Shown here in pieces: positions 29,436-38,380 of a stretch of DNA of 64,000 nucleotides (its first letter is position 1; every line of letters starts with the position of its first letter). Position numbers and translations under genes: made by a program. The notes beneath the pieces are model-generated. The model saw only the letters and a list, made by a program, of their open reading frames with translations. It did not search any database and was not told the origin of the DNA. Origin of the DNA: Marinobacter vulgaris (GTDB taxonomy: Bacteria > Pseudomonadota > Gammaproteobacteria > Pseudomonadales > Oleiphilaceae); NCBI RefSeq assembly GCF_003344045.1, contig NZ_QFWX01000001.1, positions 186,001 through 250,000 of the forward strand, given 5' to 3'.

Positions 29436-30112
29436 GACTTCAGGTTCCCGTTATTCAGGCGTCCGTTGATCAGATAGAGGGCCAGTAAAACGATAAAGGA
29501 AAACACCAGCATGCCCCCGGCCAGCAGGTGGGCCTTGCCATATTCCAGGGTTTCCACGTGGTCGTAGATGGCCACCGACAGCACCCGTGTTTCGCCAGGA
29601 ATATTTCCGCCAATCATCAGTACCACGCCGAATTCACCCAGTGTATGGGCGAAGGTGAGCACCGCCGCGGTGAGAAAGCCGGGACGGGCCAGGGGAATGA
29701 CTACGGAGAAAAAGCGATCCAGCGGGGACGCCCGCAGGGTGGCGGCCACTTCCAGCATGCGTTCGTTGACGGTGGCAAATACGTTCTGCAATGGCTGCAC
29801 AGTGAAAGGCAGCGAATAGATCACCGAAGCGACGACCAGTCCGGCAAAGGTGAAGGGCAGGGTGCCCAGCCCCAGGGTTTGTGTCAGCGTGCCTACAATG
29901 CCTTCCGGACCCATCAGCAAGAGCAGATAAAAACCCAGCACCGTCGGGGGTAGAACCAGAGGCAGCGCTACAATGGCAGCTACCGGCTGCTTCAGCCAAT
30001 GGCTGCTGCGGGCAAGCCACCACGCAATAGGTGTGCCGATAACCATCAGAACGGTGGTCGTAATGCCGGCGAGTTTAAGAGTCAGCCAGACGGTTTGCCA
30101 TTCCGGGCTCAT
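29432..30112 (-). CDS. modB: Molybdate ABC transporter permease
   Basis: This 226-residue inner-membrane permease has about five or six hydrophobic segments. The BPD_transp motif [16 protein letters not shown] loop ([22 protein letters not shown]) contacts the ATPase, and the ModB-typical [20 protein letters not shown] stretch follows. It overlaps modC by 4 bp and starts 14 bp after modA. Confidence 0.96.
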   Translation of the reverse strand: MSPEWQTVWLTLKLAGITTTVLMVIGTPIAWWLARSSHWLKQPVAAIVALPLVLPPTVLGFYLLLLMGPEGIVGTLTQTLGLGTLPFTFAGLVVASVIYSLPFTVQPLQNVFATVNERMLEVAATLRASPLDRFFSVVIPLARPGFLTAAVLTFAHTLGEFGVVLMIGGNIPGETRVLSVAIYDHVETLEYGKAHLLAGGMLVFSFIVLLALYLINGRLNNGNLKS

Positions 30113-30126
30113 TAATGCTCCATGGG

Positions 30127-30888
30127 TTATTCAGGCAGGTCCGGGATATCGTAGCCGTATTCCCGGATTATGTCCTGTGCTTCAGCACTGGCAAGGAAGT
30201 TCAGCCATGCCCTGGCTGCCTCGTTGCTGCGGCCCCGGTCCAAAAGTATGGCCTGCTGTGCGATGGGCTCATGATGCGTGTTGGGGACTTCCCAGCGGGC
30301 ACCGCCTTGATGGTCATCCCGGAGCTGGGCCAGCGCCACGAACCCAGCTTTTGCGTTGCCGGTGGCCACAAACTGGAAGGTTTGGGCGATGGATTCCCCC
30401 CTGACCAGCCGGCTTTCCAGTGTTTTCCAGAGTCCGAGGTGTTCCAGGGTCTGTTTGGCGGCCAGGCCGTAGGGAGCGGTTTTCGGGTTGGCAATGGCGA
30501 GGCGGCGCAGGGTATCTGCTTCAAGGAGCGCCTGCGGCTCTCTGAAGGCTTCCGCGTCCGGGCTCCAGAGCACCAGTTTGCCGATGGCATAGGTGAAACG
30601 TGTGCCAGGCACTCCGGAACCCTCCCGCTCCATCAGGTGCGGCCGCTCCTCGTCCGCTGCCAGGTAGGCATCAAATGGCGCACCATGGCGAATCTGGGCG
30701 TAAAGCTTGCCGGTAGAGCCGTAGCTGATTCGGGTGCTATGGCCCGTCGTCTCTGAAAAGTGCGCGGCGAGGCGTTCGGCGGCATCGTGAAAATTGGTGG
30801 CAATGGCCAGCCTGACTTCTCCGGCGCGGGCCGTTGCAGCGGTCATTGGCAGGCTCAGGGCCAGTAATGAAAGGATGATGATCTTCAC
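30127..30888 (-). CDS. modA: Molybdate-binding periplasmic protein
   Basis: This 253-residue periplasmic binding protein captures molybdate (or tungstate) for ModBC. A signal peptide of about 22 residues ends in the ARA-GEV region. The [22 protein letters not shown] stretch carries the serine and amide ligands characteristic of ModA. The start is a GTG at 30888. No ModE-type box was recognised upstream. It is the first gene of modABC. Confidence 0.94.
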   Translation of the reverse strand: MKIIILSLLALSLPMTAATARAGEVRLAIATNFHDAAERLAAHFSETTGHSTRISYGSTGKLYAQIRHGAPFDAYLAADEERPHLMEREGSGVPGTRFTYAIGKLVLWSPDAEAFREPQALLEADTLRRLAIANPKTAPYGLAAKQTLEHLGLWKTLESRLVRGESIAQTFQFVATGNAKAGFVALAQLRDDHQGGARWEVPNTHHEPIAQQAILLDRGRSNEAARAWLNFLASAEAQDIIREYGYDIPDLPE

Positions 30889-30982
30889 GGAGGAGGCTCA
30901 CTCCTGTCATTCGATAGATGAGCCGTGATCATACCGCTCCTGGCCGGGTGACGTCATGCCCCGGTTGATGGCATGGGTCTGC

Positions 30983-31909
30983 TCACTCCCTGTCCCGGTC
31001 CCATTCCGGTGGTTTCCACAGATGTTTCAGGCGGGAAAGCAGGCCACCGCCAGGCCGGGCCATGGCCCGAAACAGATCCACGTATTCATGGGTCCACAAC
31101 ACCAGCAGATTATGGGAATGCACCGGACGGGTAATGCCGTATTCCGGCGGGGCCTGTTCATCCTCGGCCACGAAGGTTCCGAACAGCCGGTCCCAGAGGA
31201 TAAGCGTGCCACCGTAGTTGCGATCAATATAGCCCGGATTGCGGCCATGGTGAACCCGGTGGTGGCTGGGGGTGTTGAACACCCCTTCCACCCAGCGCGG
31301 CAATTGGCCCACGAGGGTGGTATGGATGAAAAACTGGTAAACCAGCGACAGAGCATAGGCAATGCCAATCCAAACCGGGTTGAAACCGAGAAGCGCCAGG
31401 GGAAGATAGAACATCCACATGCCGTTGAAAATGTTGGTGGCGTTCTGGCGCATGGCGGTGGAGAAATTCATCCGCTCCGACGAATGATGTACCACGTGGG
31501 CAGCCCAGAACCAGCGTATGCGATGGCTGGAGCGATGCATCCAGTAGAAACAGAAGTCCACGCCCACAAAGGTCAGGAAGCCGGTCACCCAGGTCAGCTC
31601 CAGATCCAGAAGCCGGTGATGATAGACAAAGGCGTACACGGGAAAGGCGATCAGGCCGGCGAACAGCAGTTCTGTCACCTGATAACCGGCACCCAGGGCA
31701 AAGTTGCGGATGGCTTCCGGCAGGTCCATGCGCGCGGGGTCATGGCGAATGCGCAGGTATTCCCATAGGGTGACAGCAATGAACACAGGTGTTGCTGCCA
31801 CAAAGATCAGTTGTCGTTCATCCAGTGCCAGCCAGGGGGCCAGCATATTCCAGAGCGGTAGCAGGCCGCTGCCCTCCAGAACCGACACCACCATGTCTTT
31901 CAAAGCCAT
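30983..31909 (-). CDS. Fatty acid hydroxylase / sterol desaturase superfamily membrane protein
   Basis: This is a 308-residue integral membrane di-iron oxygenase. Histidine clusters are HRSSH, HVVHHS and, after a hydrophobic segment, HHRVHH, the expected set for the superfamily. About four hydrophobic stretches precede and separate them. The likely substrate is a lipid or hydrocarbon chain, but it is not determined by sequence. The gene is divergent from an AraC regulator across tandem 19-bp repeats, which suggests a regulated lipid-modifying function. Confidence 0.9.
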   Translation of the reverse strand: MALKDMVVSVLEGSGLLPLWNMLAPWLALDERQLIFVAATPVFIAVTLWEYLRIRHDPARMDLPEAIRNFALGAGYQVTELLFAGLIAFPVYAFVYHHRLLDLELTWVTGFLTFVGVDFCFYWMHRSSHRIRWFWAAHVVHHSSERMNFSTAMRQNATNIFNGMWMFYLPLALLGFNPVWIGIAYALSLVYQFFIHTTLVGQLPRWVEGVFNTPSHHRVHHGRNPGYIDRNYGGTLILWDRLFGTFVAEDEQAPPEYGITRPVHSHNLLVLWTHEYVDLFRAMARPGGGLLSRLKHLWKPPEWDRDRE

Positions 31910-31970
31910 GCTCTATCCGTATTGTATTTGTTGGCCGACGTTTATTCTGTTCCGATCGCCCGGGTAAAAA

Positions 31971-32010
31971 TTGACAATCTACGCCATTAAATTGATCATC
32001 GACGCCATTA
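31971..32010 (+). promoter_or_regulatory. Tandem 19-bp direct repeats, candidate AraC operator
   Basis: TTGACAATCTACGCCATTA (31971-31989) is repeated as TTGATCATCGACGCCATTA (31992-32010). The period is 21 bp (two helical turns) with 16 of 19 positions identical. The repeats lie in the 135-bp divergent gap between the hydroxylase gene and the AraC gene. Two in-phase direct half-sites are the usual layout for AraC proteins. Confidence 0.65.
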
Positions 32011-32044
32011 TTGTGGAGGTCAGGAGCTTGATGGTGGATCAACA

Positions 32045-33082
32045 GTGGCCAGGGTGATCCGGGTAACCGGCGCCTGGACCGGATTGCTTGGGGACTGGCT
32101 GGACCGGGAGGGACTTGACGCTGCCCCGTTGCGAATAGCACTGGCACGCTGGGCATCACGGGACAGTGTCCCGGTACCAGTGTGGCGGAATCTGCTGTCC
32201 CAGGGACTGGCGCTGATGCCGGGTCGGGTTGCGCCGGAGCTGGGCGTGGGAACCTGCGTGCTCCCGGGCCATGTCGGCGTTCTGGGCTACCTGGTGCTGG
32301 CGTCTGATACGCTGGGGGAAGCCCTGCTGGCTTACCAGCGTTATGAAGCCCTGTTCTATGGTGCCAGCCTTGCAGAGATCGAGGTGATCGGCGATACCGT
32401 CGAGATGCGCTGGCCACCCTTGGACACCAAACTGGGCCAGCAGGCGGATGGCGCAGCCATTGCAGCGCTGGTGACGTTCATGCGCCGTCAGATTGATCAG
32501 CCACCTCCGCCTTCCGCGGTGAGTTTTCTCGAGAGCGTTGATGGCGAAACCGCCAGGGCCTATGAGGCATTTTTTGGCTGCCCGGTGACCTGGAAAGACA
32601 GCCACGTGCGGGTGCGGTTTCCGCTGCATCATCTGAGTATCCCGATGCCCCGGCGGGATCCCACTTTGCGGGAGTTGCTGGACCGGCAGGCAAGGGCGCT
32701 GGTGCGGGTACTGCCTGCAGAAGTTGACGCTAAGCCTGGCCAGAGGCGCGGAAACAACTCCGGCACCGATCGCCAGTTACAGCAGGTGTTGCTCAAGCTG
32801 CTGACTGACGGCGAGCCTACCCTGGCCAGAGCGGCGAGCGATATGCACATGGCGCCGCGTACCCTGCAGCGGCGGCTGGCCAGGCACCAGCTGAGCTGGC
32901 AACAGTGGCTGGACCGCAGCCGGGAACAGCTGGCCCGGCAATATCTGGCGGATCCGTCACTGACCCTGACAGACATCGCCCTGTTGCTGGGCTTCTCCGA
33001 GCAGAGCGCTTTTACCCGGGCCTATCGACGCTGGACCGGCAAACCCCCGGGCAGGGAACGGCGGCAGGCGCTCAGCGATTAG
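32045..33082 (+). CDS. AraC family transcriptional regulator (OruR-like architecture)
   Basis: This is a 345-residue regulator. Residues about 20-210 form an arabinose-binding-type N-terminal sensing domain of the PF12625 kind. Residues about 235-340 carry the double helix-turn-helix, ending LTDIALLLGFSEQSAFTRAYRRWTG, the hallmark of the second HTH. The start GTG 32045 is the only common codon in frame; its SD is weak. The tandem repeats just upstream are its probable site. The 3' end overlaps the convergent GST gene by 11 bp. Confidence 0.92.
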   Translation: MARVIRVTGAWTGLLGDWLDREGLDAAPLRIALARWASRDSVPVPVWRNLLSQGLALMPGRVAPELGVGTCVLPGHVGVLGYLVLASDTLGEALLAYQRYEALFYGASLAEIEVIGDTVEMRWPPLDTKLGQQADGAAIAALVTFMRRQIDQPPPPSAVSFLESVDGETARAYEAFFGCPVTWKDSHVRVRFPLHHLSIPMPRRDPTLRELLDRQARALVRVLPAEVDAKPGQRRGNNSGTDRQLQQVLLKLLTDGEPTLARAASDMHMAPRTLQRRLARHQLSWQQWLDRSREQLARQYLADPSLTLTDIALLLGFSEQSAFTRAYRRWTGKPPGRERRQALSD

Positions 33083-33809
33083 CGGCGTAAACCTTCTCCA
33101 AAGGCTGGATCTGTGGCTGCCACTTGGCCAGCCAGGCCTTGATTTCGCGAGGGATTTTTGTGGGTTTGGGCCAGGGCACCGGATACTGTTCCGGTTGAAA
33201 CATGGGTGCAAACAGCGCGGCAGCGGTGAGATCAGCGCGGGAGAAGCTGTCGCCGGCCAGATAGGGTTTTTGCTGGTAGGCTTGGGCCAGTTCCGTCAGG
33301 TAGGCCTCCATGGTTTCCCGCGATCGCTCTGATGTCTTTTCATTGATTTTCATCCACGTGCGCATGATCTCGTCGACGCGGCTGAAAGCCAGTTTCAGCA
33401 AAATCCGGTTATAGAAGGGAGTGCCTGCCGCCAGCAGGGGAACCACCACCTTGGGACGCTGCAAAAAATGGTGGTAAGAATAACAGCGCACTGCAGGGCC
33501 GACCTCGTCGTCCAGTCGCTGCTCCCAGGCCAGCGCAGCTTCGCGTGCCTGGGGGTCGGCCGGTGTCAGTGGGTGATCGGGGAAGGTGTCGTCAAGGTAG
33601 TCGATGATTTCCCTGGATCCCTGCACCCGGTGGCCGTCATGGTCCAGCACCGGGACTGATGAATCCCTGCCGGTGAGCTTGCGGATGGTTTTGACGTGCT
33701 GCCCGGGCAGCAGGCTGATGCTCTCATAGCTCAGCCCTTTGTAATCCAGCGCCCAGCGAGCCTTTTCGCAGTAATGGGATATCGCAAACTGGTAAAGTCT
33801 GATGGCCAT
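33072..33809 (-). CDS. Glutathione S-transferase family protein
   Basis: This 245-residue cytosolic protein has an N-terminal thioredoxin-like GST domain (FAISHYCEKARWALDYKG, then VPVLDHDG and GSREIIDYLD for glutathione contact). An all-helical C-terminal domain follows (about 90-245). The substrate is unknown. ATG 33809 is chosen because the fold begins there; the frame extends to 33917 without support. Confidence 0.9.
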   Translation of the reverse strand: MAIRLYQFAISHYCEKARWALDYKGLSYESISLLPGQHVKTIRKLTGRDSSVPVLDHDGHRVQGSREIIDYLDDTFPDHPLTPADPQAREAALAWEQRLDDEVGPAVRCYSYHHFLQRPKVVVPLLAAGTPFYNRILLKLAFSRVDEIMRTWMKINEKTSERSRETMEAYLTELAQAYQQKPYLAGDSFSRADLTAAALFAPMFQPEQYPVPWPKPTKIPREIKAWLAKWQPQIQPLEKVYAANR

Positions 33810-33920
33810 AGTGCAGTGTTCTCCTGCCTGTTTAATGGGCCAAGGGTAATGCTTTGAGGCAGGAAATGGTAACCGCTGTGCATCAAAACCGGCACTGGTC
33901 GAAACAGGTTGCCGCAACCC

Positions 33921-34793
33921 TCAGGGCTTTTCAATCCACAGAGTGAGACCGTAGTTGTCGAGGATCTGCTGCGCGCGACCATCATTGATTCGCTGGCGTG
34001 TGCCCTGCGACAACAGCGCTGCCAGTTCCTGTGAATCCTTTCGGGTAGGGGAGAACGCCACAAAGGTGTTGATCTCGCCGATACGTCCCGCCCCGCGGGG
34101 CTGGCTTGCGGTGTTCCCGGTGCTCCTGGCCCACCAGGCCATGACGTACTCGTCTTCGACATAAAGGTCGGTACGGTCCTGCTCCAGCATTTCAATGGCG
34201 CGGTCCAGGGGGGATGTGCCGGAAATCACCCATACCTTGTTCTGGTCGGCCTGATACTGGTCAATGTAGCGATCCAGCTCCGGGGTGTACGAGTAACCAT
34301 TAATTACCAGCAGCTGCTGGTCATAAAGGGATTCGATGCCGGCATAACGCCAGCTGTTGTCCGGGTGGGTAAACACTGCTATGGATGAGTGGCCCTGGGG
34401 AGTGTCGGGGAAAACGAAGTCCGGTGCATCGGTGACAAAGGCTCCGACTACCCCGTCCAGCTGGCCATCCCGGGTCATCTGAAGAGCTCTGGCCCAACTG
34501 AGGTTGACGTACTCCACGGTGTACCCCGACTCGCCAAGGATATCCCGGGTCAGATCCACCATATAGCCCTCGTGATCACTGCCGGCTTCGCAGTTGTGAG
34601 GGCACCACGGGTCTGCGGCGATCACGATGGTGTCTGCCCGCCGCTGGCTGTCGATGAGGGGCGGGAGGGCCGCTTCACCGGCGGATACCCCGCCGGAGGT
34701 TTCCGCAACCGCCTCACCCGAGCTGCCGTCCGGCTGGGAGCAGCCCATGAAAAACAGCACCGCAAACACTGTAATGACAAGTCTGGACATCAT
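33921..34793 (-). CDS. Extracellular solute-binding lipoprotein (SBP family 3-like)
   Basis: This 290-residue periplasmic solute-binding protein has a short hydrophobic leader and a lipobox (FFMGC, Cys about residue 18). The fold-type stretch DPWCPHNCEAGSDHEGYMVDLTRDIL is followed by GQLDGVVGAF, as in family 3 binding proteins or their signalling relatives. No dedicated permease is adjacent. It lies 105 bp downstream of proV in the same direction and could be an accessory binding protein of that transporter. The ligand is unknown. Confidence 0.82.
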   Translation of the reverse strand: MMSRLVITVFAVLFFMGCSQPDGSSGEAVAETSGGVSAGEAALPPLIDSQRRADTIVIAADPWCPHNCEAGSDHEGYMVDLTRDILGESGYTVEYVNLSWARALQMTRDGQLDGVVGAFVTDAPDFVFPDTPQGHSSIAVFTHPDNSWRYAGIESLYDQQLLVINGYSYTPELDRYIDQYQADQNKVWVISGTSPLDRAIEMLEQDRTDLYVEDEYVMAWWARSTGNTASQPRGAGRIGEINTFVAFSPTRKDSQELAALLSQGTRQRINDGRAQQILDNYGLTLWIEKP

Positions 34794-34898
34794 CGTTGTC
34801 CGGTAAGCCGTGGAGTTACGGCAACCGTTAAAGCATAGTCCCTTGTTTACAATCCTGTCATCTGTTTCAGTTCGGCGCGCCATGCGTTCGCGGCCCGG

Positions 34899-35957
34899 TC
34901 AATAACGGCTTCGCGCGTCACCCTCGGAGGCATCCAGTGGTACCAGCGCTTTTACGAGTTCTTCCATCTTGAGGATGCCCACCTGGTTTCCTTTTCTGAC
35001 CACACGATAGGTAAGACTGGTATCGCCGTTGGAGCGGGCGATCACCGATTCCAGGTTATCGCGTTCCGAAATATCGCCAGCGCACTCTTCCGGTGCTGCC
35101 TTGGTTTTTTCCATGATCGAGCGCACCCGCAGAACCCGGGCGCGGTTAATGTCGCTGATAAAGTCGGTGATGTAGGAGTCGTTGGGGTTCATCAGGATCT
35201 CCTGGGGCTCCCCCTGCTGGACGATATGGCCTTCTTTGAGGATGACCAGGTGATCCGCCAGTTTCAGAGACTCGTCCAGATCGTGGGTGATGAACACGAC
35301 GGTTTTCTGCAGCTCGTCCTGCAGTTCCAGCAGCAGGTCCTGCATGTCGGACCGGATCAACGGGTCCAGCGCGGAGAAGGCCTCGTCCATCAGCATAATG
35401 GGCGAGTTCGATGCTAGCGCACGGGCAATGCCCACGCGCTGTTGCATGCCGCCGGAGAGCTGGTGCGGATACTGGTATTCATTGCCTTCCAGCCCCACCC
35501 GGGCGAGCCATTTTTTCGCTTCGCCCTCGAAATCCTGCACCGAGTAACCCCGAACCAGCAGCGCCATACCGGCATTTTCCAGCACGGTTTTGTGGGGGAG
35601 CAGGGCAAACTTCTGGAAAACCATGGACATCTGTTCCCGTCTCAGTTTCCTCAGTTTGTCCTCGTCGTAGGCCAGCACATTTTCACCATCCACCTCTACT
35701 TCCCCGGCGGTAGGTTCAATGAGCCGGTTGAGATGACGGATGAGAGTCGACTTGCCGGAGCCGGACAGCCCCATGATGACGGTGATCTCGCCTTCATGGA
35801 TATCCACATTGATATCCTGTAGGCCCAGCACATGATTGTGCTTTTCCAGTAACTCGGCTTTCCCCATGCCCTTGCGAACATGTGCAAGGGCAATGTCGGG
35901 GGTTGGGCCGAAAATCTTGTAGAGGTTGCGGATGGAAATCTTGATATTCCGGTCCAC
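34899..35957 (-). CDS. proV: Glycine betaine/proline-type ABC transporter ATP-binding protein
   Basis: This 352-residue ATPase is of the ProV/OpuA family. Walker A GLSGSGKST is at residues 63-71, the signature is LSGGMQQRVGIARAL, and Walker B LMDEAFSALDPLIR is specific to the betaine subfamily. The C-terminal region (about 280-345) resembles a single CBS-like domain rather than the usual pair, which in relatives senses ionic strength. It follows proW by 11 bp. Confidence 0.94.
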   Translation of the reverse strand: MDRNIKISIRNLYKIFGPTPDIALAHVRKGMGKAELLEKHNHVLGLQDINVDIHEGEITVIMGLSGSGKSTLIRHLNRLIEPTAGEVEVDGENVLAYDEDKLRKLRREQMSMVFQKFALLPHKTVLENAGMALLVRGYSVQDFEGEAKKWLARVGLEGNEYQYPHQLSGGMQQRVGIARALASNSPIMLMDEAFSALDPLIRSDMQDLLLELQDELQKTVVFITHDLDESLKLADHLVILKEGHIVQQGEPQEILMNPNDSYITDFISDINRARVLRVRSIMEKTKAAPEECAGDISERDNLESVIARSNGDTSLTYRVVRKGNQVGILKMEELVKALVPLDASEGDARSRY

Positions 35958-35968
35958 GGTTCGCTCCC

Positions 35969-37003
35969 TTATTGGTTCTGTGAGGCGTTGATGCGCGCCA
36001 GTGAGGCCTTGGTTACCCGGTCAAGGATCACCGCCAGAATCACGATACCGAGTCCGGCAACCAGGCCGACACCCAGTTCCAGATTACGGATGCCCTGGAG
36101 TACCAGGACCCCGAGGCCCGGGGCCGAAACCAGGGAAGCGATAACGACCATGGCGAGACTCATCATGATGGTCTGGTTCACACCTGCCATGATATTGGGC
36201 AGTGCCAGGGGAATCTGGACCTTGAACAGTTTCTGGTGGCTGGTCATGCCGAAGGCGTCGGCAGCCTCAATCACGTCTTTATCCACCAGTCGTATGCCGA
36301 GGTTGGTCAGGCGGATAACCGGCACGATGGCGTAAAGAATAATGGCGATGCCGTAGAGCTTGGATTCGGTCACACTGAACAGGAAGATCAGTGGAATCAG
36401 GTATACGAAAGGCGGCAACGTCTGCAGCATGTCCAGAACCGGAACGGTCAGACGCTGCATCATATCGTTGCGGGACATGGCGATGCCAATGGGCACGCCC
36501 AGCAGAACGCAAATGAAGGCGCAGACAAAAATGATCGATAGCGTCTCCATTGCGTATCGGTAGTAGTCGATGAAAGCCAGCAGGCACAGGCTTACCGCAA
36601 CAAAACCGACCAGTTTCCAGGACTTGGTGACAAAGAAAACCACCGCCAGGAGTACTGGTATGACGATCCACCAGGGCGTGTTGAGCATGCCGTAGAGTGT
36701 GCCGTCCAGGGCCCAGCTCAGGGGCTGGGTCAAAGGATCCAGAACAACGCTCAGACTATCCTTGATGGACAGGAAGCCCTCTTCAAGACCCTTTGTAAGA
36801 TCCCGGGATTGCGGAAAAGCCGCGCAGGATTCGTTGAGCGCGTCCATGGAAGGAAAAGGCGTATCCCAGAGAGATTCCGGTTCGCCGGTTGTTCCCTGGG
36901 TTTTTTGCAGTAGCGCTGCCATGGACATGGGCGCGTCGCTTTGCCCTTCTGCGCACCAGTCTTCCAGTCCCAGCGCTGAAAATATGAAATCGTAGGTAGC
37001 CAT
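35969..37003 (-). CDS. proW: Glycine betaine/proline-type ABC transporter permease
   Basis: This is a 344-residue inner-membrane permease. A poorly conserved N-terminal part of about 110 residues precedes a five- or six-span BPD_transp_1 domain. The EAA-type loop EAADAFGMTSHQKLFKVQIP and the VNQTIMMSLAMVVIASLVSAPGLG stretch are typical of ProW. It is separated from proX by 110 bp that contain a strong hairpin. Confidence 0.94.
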   Translation of the reverse strand: MATYDFIFSALGLEDWCAEGQSDAPMSMAALLQKTQGTTGEPESLWDTPFPSMDALNESCAAFPQSRDLTKGLEEGFLSIKDSLSVVLDPLTQPLSWALDGTLYGMLNTPWWIVIPVLLAVVFFVTKSWKLVGFVAVSLCLLAFIDYYRYAMETLSIIFVCAFICVLLGVPIGIAMSRNDMMQRLTVPVLDMLQTLPPFVYLIPLIFLFSVTESKLYGIAIILYAIVPVIRLTNLGIRLVDKDVIEAADAFGMTSHQKLFKVQIPLALPNIMAGVNQTIMMSLAMVVIASLVSAPGLGVLVLQGIRNLELGVGLVAGLGIVILAVILDRVTKASLARINASQNQ

Positions 37004-37068
37004 GGGCGGTTGGTTCCCGTCGCAATCAGATGTTAAAGGCTCGTTTCGAGTTCTCCGCTATCGGAGTT

Positions 37069-37098
37069 GACAGGGGCCGGGGAGGGCCGGCCCCTGTC
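37069..37098 (-). terminator. Strong intercistronic hairpin between proX and proW
   Basis: A perfect 12-bp stem (GACAGGGGCCGG) with a 6-base loop lies 15 bp after the proX stop. A smaller hairpin, CTCCG-ATAG-CGGAG, follows on the minus strand. There is no T-tract. Such a structure usually protects the upstream message or partly terminates, giving more binding protein than permease. Confidence 0.6.
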
Positions 37099-37113
37099 AG
37101 GGTAGGCAGAAGA

Positions 37114-38082
37114 TTACTCTCCCATTGCCGCAGCCAGGCGTTCCCTGGCGGAATCGTTGAGCCAGCTTGACCATTCATCGCTGTTGTTGCTCAGGTAATA
37201 CACCGCCGCTTCCTCGGCAGAGGCGTTGTTGGAATCCATCCAGGCCAGCAGTTGGCTCATGGTTTCCGTCTTGAAGGTCAGATTGCTGAGCATTTCTGCC
37301 ACTTCCGGCTGACGCTCCTTGAAGTCGGTGGTAATGGACGTGAGGATCGTCGCGGCGGGGAACTCCGACACCCCCGGGTTCTCTACATCCTGGGTCTGGT
37401 TGCGGGTGTGGACTTCGGGCTTGTACTCTCCCAGCTCAACCCGGGTCATGTCGTACTTGCCGAGCGGCACGGTCGGACCCCAGTAATAGCCGAACCAGGG
37501 CTCTTCAGACTGAACCGCTGACGCCATGGAGGAGGCAAGGGTCTCACCGGATCCATGATTGAACACTTCAATCCCGGATTCTTCCAGGTCGAGGGCTTCA
37601 ATCAGATTGTCACTGACAACCCGGCAGCCCCAGCCACTTGGGCAGTTGTGAAACCGACTGCCTACCAGTTCAGGATTTTCCATGACCCCTTCGATGGTGG
37701 TCAGCTCCGGGTGTTCCTCGGCCAGATAGGTGGGAATCCACCAGCCTTCGACACCGCCGGGGTCCAGTACTTCTGCGACACGCTCGATTTTGCCCTGTTC
37801 TTCCAGCTCAAGATAAGCCTCACCGGCAGAGTTGAGCCACAGCTCGGTGACAATATCGGGCTCACCGTTCTCTGCAACCGAGGTGACAGCCGGAACGGTA
37901 TCCGAGGGAACCACGGTTACGTCGCAACCATAGCCCTGCTCCATGATGAATTTGGCAACGCCGGTAACAACGGCATTCGAAGCCCAGCCCATTTCAGTGA
38001 TTGAGACTTCGCCACATTCAGCCTGGGCAACGGCGGGAACAGACATCGCGCAAAGCAGCGCGACAGGCGTTAGCTTTCGCAT
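37114..38082 (-). CDS. proX: Glycine betaine/choline-type ABC transporter substrate-binding protein
   Basis: This 322-residue periplasmic protein is of the OpuAC type with a signal peptide ending AVAQA (cleavage near residue 21). Aromatic residues for a quaternary-ammonium cage are visible in MGWASN, GGVEGWWIP and WFGYYWGP. Betaine, choline or carnitine are possible ligands. It is the first gene of proX-proW-proV. A role in osmoprotection fits a marine host but is inferred. The upstream gap to 38380 holds no other gene and presumably the promoter. Confidence 0.93.
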   Translation of the reverse strand: MRKLTPVALLCAMSVPAVAQAECGEVSITEMGWASNAVVTGVAKFIMEQGYGCDVTVVPSDTVPAVTSVAENGEPDIVTELWLNSAGEAYLELEEQGKIERVAEVLDPGGVEGWWIPTYLAEEHPELTTIEGVMENPELVGSRFHNCPSGWGCRVVSDNLIEALDLEESGIEVFNHGSGETLASSMASAVQSEEPWFGYYWGPTVPLGKYDMTRVELGEYKPEVHTRNQTQDVENPGVSEFPAATILTSITTDFKERQPEVAEMLSNLTFKTETMSQLLAWMDSNNASAEEAAVYYLSNNSDEWSSWLNDSARERLAAAMGE

Positions 38083-38380
38083 GATTGGTTCTCCTTATCG
38101 GGTTTAAAAATACGCGGACACAGGTCCGCAAGAGAGGCCGGGACGACCCCTCGAGAAGTGACATGCTTTGTTGGTACTGCGTCATCAAAGGACAAGAGAA
38201 ACGCTATGGCCTCGGTTATTACGTACCTTCAAGGGTAACGCTCTGAGCCTGAGTTACAAGCGATTAATGTAAAACCGCGTTGGGGAAGTGCCAATCCATG
38301 CCTGAAAATGCGACCGTTTTGTCAACAAAATGAAGCAATTCTGCAGTAGTTTGAAGGGTCACCTGGAACTGGAGAGCCCC

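Noticed and set aside
38083..38380. Hidden gene or repeat copy in the gap before the M14 gene
   Set aside because: No frame with an SD and no core motif was found; it is treated as the promoter region of proX and the M14 gene.
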